DNA of 64,000 nt from Streptococcus sp. 596553 (GTDB taxonomy: Bacteria; Bacillota; Bacilli; Lactobacillales; Streptococcaceae), in the NCBI RefSeq assembly GCF_900411395.1, contig NZ_OXCQ01000002.1, positions 186,001 through 250,000 of the forward strand, written 5' to 3'. Shown here one piece after another: positions 9,965-16,684 of this stretch. The translations under genes were made by a program, and so were the position numbers. The notes beneath the pieces are model-generated. The model was not told the DNA's origin, did not search any database, and was given only the letters and a program-made list of their open reading frames with translations. Position 1 is the first letter of the stretch; the number at the start of each line of letters is the position of its first letter.

Positions 9965-10332
9965 CTTTACCAAAATCTTTACACATTACGCAAGGAAATC
10001 AATATATAGTGGATTGAATCTGGAATAGTCCACCGAGTTTTTTAAAACATTGTTAGAAATTGGTTTGAATTTCCTAATCAATTTATCCTGTTTTTAGTTT
10101 ATTTTGATATATATTTAGTAGGAGGTCTAATAAAACGCATAATCTCAAGGTTTATACACTGATATTATGCGTTTTTATGATTTTAAAGATTCTTTAATTA
10201 GATTTAGTATCTGTACTTCAAAAAGTATTTTAATCTATCTATGGATAAGCCCTTAGTTTACTCTTTGATTTTTATTGAGTATGAGCGATTCTTTGATGAA
10301 TTATTTTGAATAAGTATATCACACTTTAAACA
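9965..10332. other. Non-coding left part of the accessory cassette
   Basis: No gene is seen in these 368 bases. They hold an unidentified AT-rich stretch beginning near ATAGTGGATTGAATC at about 10005, a perfect 12-bp inverted repeat (10132-10175), and a 27-bp fragment in reverse orientation matching the outer end of BOX elements with two changes (10256-10282). It looks like accumulated repeat debris. Confidence 0.6.
10132..10175. terminator. Perfect inverted repeat downstream of the MFS gene
   Basis: Arms AAAACGCATAAT (10132-10143) and ATTATGCGTTTT (10164-10175) with a 20-base loop. U-runs exist on both strands, so it may end cassette transcription. Distance from the MFS stop is about 160 bases. 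Confidence 0.5.
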
Positions 10333-11526
10333 TCAATAGTTTTTACTTTTGGTTAATGGACTAAAGTAACTAAATCCCCCTGCAAGAAATCTTATAGTAC
10401 CTGCTAATATTAGAATACTTATGATAGTTAAGTTATGTGAAACAAGTATTCCTCCAAGGTATGCTCCTAAGGGGATAGAAGCAAATGAGATCATTCTAGT
10501 AATACTAACAACACGTCCCAACATTTCTTTTTTGACAACTTTTTGTCGTAACGTAAAATATGTAATGGCATTGATATTGCCAAACATATTACTCAAACCT
10601 AAAAATACTCCCATATATATATAGTTTGTGTTAATTGATAGCAACATAGTAGATAGACCAGCTAGCATTGTACTGATGGAGAGGATTTTTCCATATCTAA
10701 ACTTTTTAATTAATTCAGGGGCAAGAATAGCACCTAATATAGCTCCTACACCAGCTATTGAGAGTATTAATCCATAGTGAAAGGAGGTATAGCCTAGAAC
10801 ATCTGTAATATAGTAAACTAAGTTGGCCTGAAATATATGAATGGCAAAGTTTGTTCCAAAAAAAAGAATAGCTCCACTTAGGATGATTTTATCATTTTTT
10901 ACATAGTGCAAACCAATAGATATTGTTTTAGAAAGACTCTCTTTTTTAGAGATATTTACTAGTATATTTTCTGGAGTTTTTATGAAGAGAATTAATACGC
11001 TGGCAATTAAAAAGGTAAGAGCATTGACCCATAAAACTTTAGCTGGATTAATAAGTAATAGAACAGATCCACTAATCATAGGACCAATAAGATTTAATGT
11101 ATTGTCAATAAGTTGGATTCCTGAATTGGCTTTTGATAGCTGATTGTCTGTCACAATCTGTGGTAACAAGCTTTGAAATGCTGGGTGGACTAATGGCTCT
11201 GTAGAAGAGAGCAGGAAGGTTAAAATATAAATTAAGAGTAAGAGTATATTATCATTTTTAAAAGATATTATTAGCAAACTTAGAATGATTAATGAGATTA
11301 AATGACATATTGAGATGATATATACTTTTTTGAATTTATCTGCTAATATACCTCCTACTAGAGAAAATAAAATCCATGGTAAAAATGAAATACCGTAGAG
11401 AGTAGCCATATGAAATGGAGATCCTGTTTTCTCAAATACTAGCAAAGGTAGAGCTAATTTTCTTAGCCAATCACCAAAGTTGGATACAAGAAATGTTAGC
11501 CACAATATTTTGTAATTTCTATTCAA
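10333..11526 (-). CDS. MFS exporter of the peptide/E1 cassette
   Basis: About 397 residues with some 11-12 hydrophobic helices, of the MFS_3 (macrolide-efflux/EntS-like) group. Motif A appears as GGILADKFKKVYI near residue 65. The likely start is TTG at 11526, eight bases after GGAGG inside the end of the E1-like gene; an in-frame GTG at 11541 is the alternative. Overlap with the upstream gene indicates coupling. In microcin C (MccC) and pantocin A loci an MFS protein exports the modified peptide and gives partial self-protection. I infer the same job here. The gene is markedly AT-rich against psa and pepO, a sign of transfer. No separate immunity enzyme (MccE- or MccF-like) is in the cassette. 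Confidence 0.82.
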   Translation of the reverse strand: MNRNYKILWLTFLVSNFGDWLRKLALPLLVFEKTGSPFHMATLYGISFLPWILFSLVGGILADKFKKVYIISICHLISLIILSLLIISFKNDNILLLLIYILTFLLSSTEPLVHPAFQSLLPQIVTDNQLSKANSGIQLIDNTLNLIGPMISGSVLLLINPAKVLWVNALTFLIASVLILFIKTPENILVNISKKESLSKTISIGLHYVKNDKIILSGAILFFGTNFAIHIFQANLVYYITDVLGYTSFHYGLILSIAGVGAILGAILAPELIKKFRYGKILSISTMLAGLSTMLLSINTNYIYMGVFLGLSNMFGNINAITYFTLRQKVVKKEMLGRVVSITRMISFASIPLGAYLGGILVSHNLTIISILILAGTIRFLAGGFSYFSPLTKSKNY

Positions 11527-12634
11527 TAATATTACCTCCACGACAGGTTATACAATTGGGATCTATATGCCAATGCTCGGCTATTTTTGTAGTCATTGTA
11601 TTCATATCTATGGATTTTAATTGGCCTACAGTAGTTAATTCACCGATACCAGTGATATATTTTGTAACTTCTGAACAAATGATACCAGTTGCTACAGATA
11701 CTAGAGGAGCTATGGCAGTATTGTCACCAACTAAGTTTAAACGAGTTCTTTCTTCAAGGATTAGGTGAGAAATAGGGTGTTCTTTTTGGATAGTATTTCT
11801 CCAACAATCAATGCATCCAGATATTTTGGGAATAATAGTATATTGCAAGGCTCGTTGTGCTTCTAAACCTGCACAAAATAAAGGAATATTCAGCTTTACT
11901 ATAGCTTCATTTACCCATCTTGCTAGTTTGACTTTAGGTCTATCCGCAACTAGTATTAAGCAATCAAATCCACGGAATGATTCAACAACATCTTCAGATG
12001 AATTGATTTTCTTTTCCTCAACAGTAAATTTTATTTGAGGATTAAATTCATAGATGCGTTGTTTTGCTATACTTGCTTTACTTTTTCCTATATCATCAAA
12101 GTTATATAAAATTTGTCTATTTAAATTAGATATATCAACGACATCAAACTCAACAGCTTTTATTTCTCCTATACCTAAGCCAGCTAAGTCATATATAATG
12201 TGAGAGCCTAATCCGCCTAATCCAATAATTCCAATTTTTGAATCAATTAATTTTTTTTGAGAAATATATTTATTTTCACTTAAAGTTGCGTAAGATGAAA
12301 AAAAGTTGATGTTTCTGTGATAACGTTCTAATTCATACTTGGATAATATTTTAGAACCAGTAAGATTTAAATCCTCGATAAATCGTTCTTTACTGATTTC
12401 ATCAATAGCTTCCATTACATCAGATGGTGATAGTTCACTGTAGGTTTCTGAAACTTCTCTTATGATTTTTTCGACGGTATTAATTCCATCCATTTTTTTG
12501 AGCATGTATTCAATAGCTCCGCTAGGGTCTTCATATTCTGTAATTTCTCCAAACCCACCTATATAGACCGATCCGTCTTTATATACTACTGGGTAAGCCT
12601 TTTTTAGTTTTGGACGAGCTTTTAGTAGATCCAT
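11519..12634 (-). CDS. E1-like (ThiF/MccB-family) adenylyltransferase with N-terminal RRE-like domain
   Basis: 371 residues, the length of MccB and PaaA enzymes. Residues 1-90 look like the small winged-helix RiPP recognition element, with strands around VYKDGSVYIGGFGEI and helices from ~37 to 88. The adenylation domain follows: nucleotide loop GIIGLGGLGS (135-144), acidic residue in VEFDVVD, NLNRQ (170-174) and D231 in LVADRP. Zinc-binding pairs C274-C277 (GCIDC) and C361-C364 (NCITC) are intact. E1-like enzymes adenylate a peptide C-terminus. A thiamine or molybdopterin role is unlikely because none of those genes is near. The ATG at 12634 follows AAGGAG. The gene is separated from the 19-codon peptide gene by a hairpin and overlaps the MFS gene. 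Confidence 0.85.
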   Translation of the reverse strand: MDLLKARPKLKKAYPVVYKDGSVYIGGFGEITEYEDPSGAIEYMLKKMDGINTVEKIIREVSETYSELSPSDVMEAIDEISKERFIEDLNLTGSKILSKYELERYHRNINFFSSYATLSENKYISQKKLIDSKIGIIGLGGLGSHIIYDLAGLGIGEIKAVEFDVVDISNLNRQILYNFDDIGKSKASIAKQRIYEFNPQIKFTVEEKKINSSEDVVESFRGFDCLILVADRPKVKLARWVNEAIVKLNIPLFCAGLEAQRALQYTIIPKISGCIDCWRNTIQKEHPISHLILEERTRLNLVGDNTAIAPLVSVATGIICSEVTKYITGIGELTTVGQLKSIDMNTMTTKIAEHWHIDPNCITCRGGNIIE

Positions 12635-12654
12635 TATATCTCCTTATATCAATT

Positions 12655-12688
12655 AAAAGAAAAGGTAACTAGAGAAAGTCTAGTTACC
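12655..12688 (-). terminator. Attenuator hairpin between the peptide gene and the E1-like gene
   Basis: A perfect 10-bp stem (GGTAACTAGA at 12664-12673, TCTAGTTACC at 12679-12688) with a 5-base loop. On the minus strand TTTTCTTTT follows (12655-12663). It would give excess short peptide mRNA over enzyme mRNA, as the mccA-mccB hairpin does in microcin C operons. Confidence 0.8.
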
Positions 12689-12710
12689 AGCCTCGGTGAA
12701 GAAAGTATTA

Positions 12711-12770
12711 CTATCCTTCTACTGCGATTCCTGCAATACTTGCAGAATGAACACGTTTTTGCTTAAGCAT
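12711..12770 (-). CDS. 19-residue putative RiPP precursor peptide
   Basis: Reads MLKQKRVHSASIAGIAVEG, then TAG. AGGAGG lies eight bases before the ATG, and a consensus promoter and a 5' hairpin precede it. It is followed by an attenuator and the E1-like gene on the same strand. The first half is basic (K3, K5, R6) and the second half is small and hydrophobic, which suggests a recognition part and a product part. Microcin C precursors end in Asn, the residue that MccB adenylates; this one ends in Glu-Gly, closer to the C-terminal Gly that canonical E1 enzymes activate on ThiS, MoaD or ubiquitin. It is not a normal-length gene and I do not recognise the peptide. The function as a precursor is inferred from context. 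Confidence 0.75.
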   Translation of the reverse strand: MLKQKRVHSASIAGIAVEG

Positions 12771-12800
12771 AAAATCTACCTCCTAATATTTAAATTTCAA

Positions 12801-12854
12801 GTAGCAAAGCTACGAGATAGATAAAATTTTATCATTTTATATATTTTTTGTCAA
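12801..12854 (-). promoter_or_regulatory. Promoter and 5' hairpin of the peptide gene
   Basis: On the minus strand TTGACA (12849-12854), exactly 17 bp, then TAAAAT (12826-12831): near-perfect sigma-A consensus. The predicted transcript begins with a short hairpin (GTAGC-TTT-GCTAC, 12801-12813) before the ribosome site. The -10 is part of an ATAAAATTTTAT dyad. Confidence 0.75.
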
Positions 12855-12891
12855 TTCATTTTTCAGACAATTAATTTTTTTGTGAATTTTT

Positions 12892-12918
12892 AAAAAATTA
12901 AAATAATAACTGAAAAAT
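12892..12918 (+). repeat. Right direct repeat bounding the peptide/E1 cassette
   Basis: Identical over 27 bp to 9938-9964. It lies about 90 bases before the pepO start; an ancestral locus without the cassette should have one copy. Confidence 0.85.
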
Positions 12919-13004
12919 GATGGCAAGAGAAAGTTCATTTTTAATTGCATTCCCAGTTAATTTTTGTTAAGCTAAAAACAAGTACAAATGAAAGCGAGAA
13001 CACG

Positions 13005-14897
13005 ATGACACGTTATCAAGATGATTTTTATGATGCAATCAATGGAGAATGGCAACAGACAGCTGAAATCCCAGCAGATAAGTCTCAAACGGGAGGTTTT
13101 GTTGATTTAGACCAGGAAATTGAAGATCTGATGCTGGCGACAACAGACAAGTGGTTGGCAGGAGAAGAGGTGCCTGAGGATGCTATCTTGGCAAACTTTG
13201 TCAAATACCACCGCCTAGTTCGTGATTTTGACAAGAGAGAAGCTGACGGTATCACACCTGTCTTACCACTCCTTAAAGAATTCCAAGCATTAGAGACTTT
13301 TGCAGATTTCACGGCTAAACTAGCAGAGTTTGAGCTTGCAGGAAAACCGAACTTCCTTCCTTTTGGTGTATCGCCAGACTTTATGGATGCCAGAATCAAC
13401 GTTTTATGGGCTAGCGCTCCAAGCACGATCCTGCCAGATACGACCTACTATGCAGAAGACCATCCTCAGCGAGAAGAGCTCTTGACTCTTTGGAAAGAAA
13501 CTAGCGCAAATCTTCTCAAGGCTTATGATTTCTCTGATGCAGAAATTGAAGACTTGCTAGAGAAAAGACTAGAATTGGACCGTCGCGTTGCAGCAGTGGT
13601 GCTTTCTAATGAAGAAAGTTCAGAATATGCTAAACTCTACCATCCATATTCTTATGAAGATTTCAAGAAATTTGCGCCTGCCTTACCCCTGGAAGACTTC
13701 TTCCAAGCTGTTCTTGGACAAGTACCAGATAAGGTTATCGTAGACGAGGAACGTTTTTGGCAAGCAGCAGATCAATTCTATAGTGAAGAAGCTTGGCCTC
13801 TCCTCAAGGCAACCTTAATTTTAAGTGTTGTTAATCTTTCAACCAGCTATTTAACAGAAGAAATCCGTGTCTTGTCAGGTGCTTACAGCCGTGCGCTTTC
13901 AGGAGTTCCAGAAGCCAAAGACAAGATCAAGGCAGCCTACCAGCTAGCACAAGGCCCATTCAAACAAGCCTTGGGTCTCTGGTATGCCCATGAAAAATTC
14001 TCCCCAGAAGCTAAGGCGGATGTGGAGAAAAAAGTGGCAACTATGATTGATGTCTATAAGGAACGCTTGGCTAAGAATGACTGGCTGACTCCTGAAACTC
14101 GTGACAAGGCCATCGTCAAACTCAATGTCATCAAGCCTTATATCGGTTACCCAGAAGAAATGCCAGCACGCTACAAAGACAAGGTAGTGGATGAGACTGC
14201 TAGTCTTTTTGACAATGCTCTAGCCTTTGCGCGTGTGGAAATCAAGCACAGTTGGAGCAAGTGGAACCAACCTGTTGACTACAAGGAATGGGGCATGCCT
14301 GCTCATATGGTCAATGCTTATTACAATCCACAGAAGAACTTAATTGTCTTCCCAGCAGCTATTTTACAGGCACCTTTCTATGACTTGCATCAGTCATCTT
14401 CTGCTAATTACGGTGGGATTGGTGCAGTTATTGCCCATGAAATTTCTCACGCCTTTGATACCAACGGAGCTTCCTTCGATGAAAATGGTAGCCTCAAGGA
14501 TTGGTGGACAGAGAGCGACTATGCTGCCTTTAAGGAGAAAACACAAAAAGTCATTGACCAATTTGATGGACAGGATTCTTATGGAGCAACCATCAACGGT
14601 AAATTGACTGTATCAGAAAACGTGGCTGACTTGGGAGGAATCGCTGCAGCGCTTGAAGCAGCTAAGAGAGAACCAGACTTCTCAGCAGAAGAGTTCTTCT
14701 ACAACTTCGGTCGCATCTGGCGCATGAAAGGTCGTCCAGAATTTATGAAACTTTTGGCTAGCGTTGATGTGCACGCACCAGCTAAACTCCGTGTCAATGT
14801 ACAAGTACCAAACTTCGATGATTTCTTTACAACCTATGATGTCAAAGAAGGAGACGGTATGTGGCGTTCGCCAGAAGAGCGCGTGATTATTTGGTAA
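13005..14897 (+). CDS. pepO: Endopeptidase O, M13 (neprilysin) family
   Basis: 630 residues. The zinc site HEISH starts at residue 478 and the third ligand is in ENVADLGG near 538, as in neprilysin. The C-terminal motif RVNVQVPNFDDFF and the N-terminal domain YQDDFYDAINGEW are typical of streptococcal PepO. There is no signal peptide, yet pneumococcal PepO is reported at the surface, where it binds plasminogen and complement factors. The start is ATG 13005, which gives the usual length; a longer frame from 12945 runs through the probable promoter (TTGCAT 12945-12950, TAAGCT 12968-12973). The cassette at 9965-12918 has been placed just upstream, so this gene no longer adjoins the psa operator. 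Confidence 0.97.
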   Translation: MTRYQDDFYDAINGEWQQTAEIPADKSQTGGFVDLDQEIEDLMLATTDKWLAGEEVPEDAILANFVKYHRLVRDFDKREADGITPVLPLLKEFQALETFADFTAKLAEFELAGKPNFLPFGVSPDFMDARINVLWASAPSTILPDTTYYAEDHPQREELLTLWKETSANLLKAYDFSDAEIEDLLEKRLELDRRVAAVVLSNEESSEYAKLYHPYSYEDFKKFAPALPLEDFFQAVLGQVPDKVIVDEERFWQAADQFYSEEAWPLLKATLILSVVNLSTSYLTEEIRVLSGAYSRALSGVPEAKDKIKAAYQLAQGPFKQALGLWYAHEKFSPEAKADVEKKVATMIDVYKERLAKNDWLTPETRDKAIVKLNVIKPYIGYPEEMPARYKDKVVDETASLFDNALAFARVEIKHSWSKWNQPVDYKEWGMPAHMVNAYYNPQKNLIVFPAAILQAPFYDLHQSSSANYGGIGAVIAHEISHAFDTNGASFDENGSLKDWWTESDYAAFKEKTQKVIDQFDGQDSYGATINGKLTVSENVADLGGIAAALEAAKREPDFSAEEFFYNFGRIWRMKGRPEFMKLLASVDVHAPAKLRVNVQVPNFDDFFTTYDVKEGDGMWRSPEERVIIW

Positions 14898-14920
14898 TGC
14901 AAAAAATCTAGTCATCAGAA

Positions 14921-14966
14921 AAAAGGCATTCAATCAGGTGTGAAAACCTTGTTTGGATGCCTTTTA
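14921..14966. terminator. Terminator after pepO
   Basis: AAAAGGCATTCAA pairs with TTGGATGCCTTTT around a ~20-base loop and ends in a U-run. Convergent genes on both sides can use it. Confidence 0.7.
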
Positions 14967-15024
14967 TAGTGGAAAAACTGCTGGATAGTGTACTTAAAAT
15001 GCGATAGACATTGTCACCATCTTG

Positions 15025-15654
15025 CTAGAAAAAGGGATTGAAGGTCTTTTCATGAGCGATGGTTGTAGCTGGACCATGCCCTGGATAGACATCGTAGTTT
15101 GGTAGGGTGAAGAGTTGGGTCTGGATACTATGAAGGAGTTGCTCTGTACTACCAGTCGGAAGATCCGTCCGTCCGATTGTTTCACGGAACAGAGCATCAC
15201 CTGTCAAGACCAAATGAGCTTGCGGAAAGACGATAGAAACACCACCGATAGAATGCCCTGGTGTTGGCAAGACAGTGAAACGAAATTCCTCTAGTTGGTA
15301 TTCTTCGTGAAAGATAAAAGTGTGCTCTGCAGGTTTTGCGACCACATCTGCCATATCATCGTGGCGAGGTAGCCCAGAGAGATTATCGACAGGAGTATAG
15401 AGCCAGCTGGCTTCGCTCTCTGCGACATAGACAGGAGGATTGCCAAAAGTTTCGCGAACCAAGTCCAGACTCATGATATGGTCATAATGGGCGTGGGTCA
15501 AGAGAATGGCACAGATCGGTTTGTTGATCTTCTCTATTGTCTGACGAATGGCTTCCCAATGACTACCAGGATCTACCACGATGAGGTGTTTTTCACCTTC
15601 TAGGTAATAGGTATTTTCATAGGCAACAGGATTCACAGTTTTATGGATTTTCAT
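15025..15654 (-). CDS. Metallo-beta-lactamase-fold hydrolase, glyoxalase II-like
   Basis: 209 residues. The binuclear metal motif THAHYDHI sits at ~53-60. Further ligand motifs are PTPGHSIGG, LTGDALF and VYPGHGPAT, in the order of the glyoxalase II/YcbL subgroup. The length fits single-domain YcbL-type proteins, which lack the helical glutathione-binding C-terminal domain of classic glyoxalase II. It is probably a cytosolic thioester or sulfur-compound hydrolase; the substrate is not readable. It is convergent with pepO, from which it is separated by 127 bases holding a terminator. Confidence 0.88.
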   Translation of the reverse strand: MKIHKTVNPVAYENTYYLEGEKHLIVVDPGSHWEAIRQTIEKINKPICAILLTHAHYDHIMSLDLVRETFGNPPVYVAESEASWLYTPVDNLSGLPRHDDMADVVAKPAEHTFIFHEEYQLEEFRFTVLPTPGHSIGGVSIVFPQAHLVLTGDALFRETIGRTDLPTGSTEQLLHSIQTQLFTLPNYDVYPGHGPATTIAHEKTFNPFF

Positions 15655-15777
15655 ATTAGCTCCAATCTCAAAGAATGTACTAAATTAAGTATAGCACAGT
15701 TGGGGAGAATAGGTAAGGATTTAGAATGAACTTAAAAACCAGCATGACTGGATGAAGACAGGCTGGTTATCAATTTA

Positions 15778-16041
15778 TCAATATTTGAGAGGTGTCAATT
15801 GCCCTTCATAGGTTGCATAAACTCCGTCATTAGCTTGTTTGATAGATGTGATGTTTAGAGTGCCACCGTAGTTGGCTTCTCGTTTATCGCTATATTCACT
15901 ATAAGTTATCCTATTGGGCAGGTTCTGGTCGTTAGTATAGTATTGAACGACTGTTTTTTTATAGCCTTGCTGGCTGAATAGAAACAGGCAGCTAACTCCT
16001 AACACTAGGAGAGCAAAGATAGAAATAGCAGTTTTTTTCAT
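15778..16041 (-). CDS. Small exported protein, paralogue A
   Basis: 87 residues with an N-terminal hydrophobic segment (AISIFALLVLGVSCLFLF) that acts as a signal or anchor. A cysteine lies in it, but no clear lipobox follows. The exported part is tyrosine-rich and aligns with the next gene upstream through YxKTVxxYY, IxYSEYxD, GTLxIxSI and a Tyr-x-Gly-x-Leu-Thr ending. Ribosome site GGAGAACACC precedes the ATG. I do not recognise the family. The two genes (49 bases apart) look like one operon derived by duplication. The small size, export and pairing would suit a bacteriocin-like or wall-associated peptide, but no immunity or transport gene is adjacent. Confidence 0.65.
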   Translation of the reverse strand: MKKTAISIFALLVLGVSCLFLFSQQGYKKTVVQYYTNDQNLPNRITYSEYSDKREANYGGTLNITSIKQANDGVYATYEGQLTPLKY

Positions 16042-16090
16042 AGGTGTTCTCCTTATAAACTAAAGGATAAAAGAAAGTATCTTGAGGATT

Positions 16091-16405
16091 TTAATTCCAA
16101 AATCCAGTCAAGGTACCAGTGTATGTGACACGAGTTCCACCGTTTGATCTTCGTACACTGTCTATTTCAAGTGTTCCTTTGAAGGTTGAATGGAAACTAT
16201 CATTATATTCTGAATAGTAGATAGTTGGTGGGATGTAACCATCATCGTTATAGTATTTTGTTACTGTTTTACTATAACGATGAGAATATATACGCTCATA
16301 ACGAGGACCTTCAAAGTTATTTGTTGTACTAGTTTCAGCAGCAGTGATTGGAACGGTAATAGATAGAGCAGTAGCTCCTAATAGTGTTAGTACAGTTTTT
16401 TTCAT
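16091..16405 (-). CDS. Small exported protein, paralogue B
   Basis: 104 residues. The signal peptide (MKKTVLTLLGATALSITVP) probably ends at ITAAE, so this copy should be released or wall-bound, whereas paralogue A seems membrane-held. The mature part is about 80 residues and tyrosine-rich (YYNDDGYIPP, IYYSEYND), ending in TGTLTGFWN. AGGAGT lies six bases before the ATG at 16405. It is the first gene of the pair. The family is unknown to me. The aligned blocks shared with the downstream gene span most of the mature part, so the relation is not chance. Confidence 0.7.
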   Translation of the reverse strand: MKKTVLTLLGATALSITVPITAAETSTTNNFEGPRYERIYSHRYSKTVTKYYNDDGYIPPTIYYSEYNDSFHSTFKGTLEIDSVRRSNGGTRVTYTGTLTGFWN

Positions 16406-16570
16406 AGAATACTCCTTTGTAAAACGACGTCATTCAACTATATTGACTTGAATGAAAAGGTGATAAGGATAGGGAGTTAAATTATATTTAGGTTACAATA
16501 TGGTTTCCGTTCTTCTATCTCTCCTTCTATCACCTAAATAGAAAATCTAACTGTACAATGTATTATAAAA

Positions 16571-16610
16571 AAATATTTCAGAATTGTCAAGCAATTCTGA
16601 AATATTTTTT
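16571..16610. terminator. Perfect 16-bp inverted repeat upstream of relA
   Basis: AAATATTTCAGAATTG (16571-16586) and its complement (16592-16607) flank a 5-base loop, followed by T residues. It could act as a terminator for upstream plus-strand reading, or be a small mobile repeat. Confidence 0.55.
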
Positions 16611-16684
16611 TCCTATTCTGTTCCAATCTAGTTTTCATATTCTTAAAAAAGTGATAAAATGGTAGGAAGAATTGGAGAGTAGAG

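Noticed and set aside
10003-10060. Remnant of an insertion sequence near ATAGTGGATTGAATC
   Set aside because: It resembles pneumococcal repeat debris, but I cannot assign it to a named element and no transposase fragment is present.
11519-12634. Reading the E1-like gene as thiamine or molybdopterin biosynthesis (ThiF/MoeB)
   Set aside because: No ThiS, MoaD or pathway gene is nearby, and an RRE-like N-terminus, a linked small peptide and an exporter point to RiPP modification.
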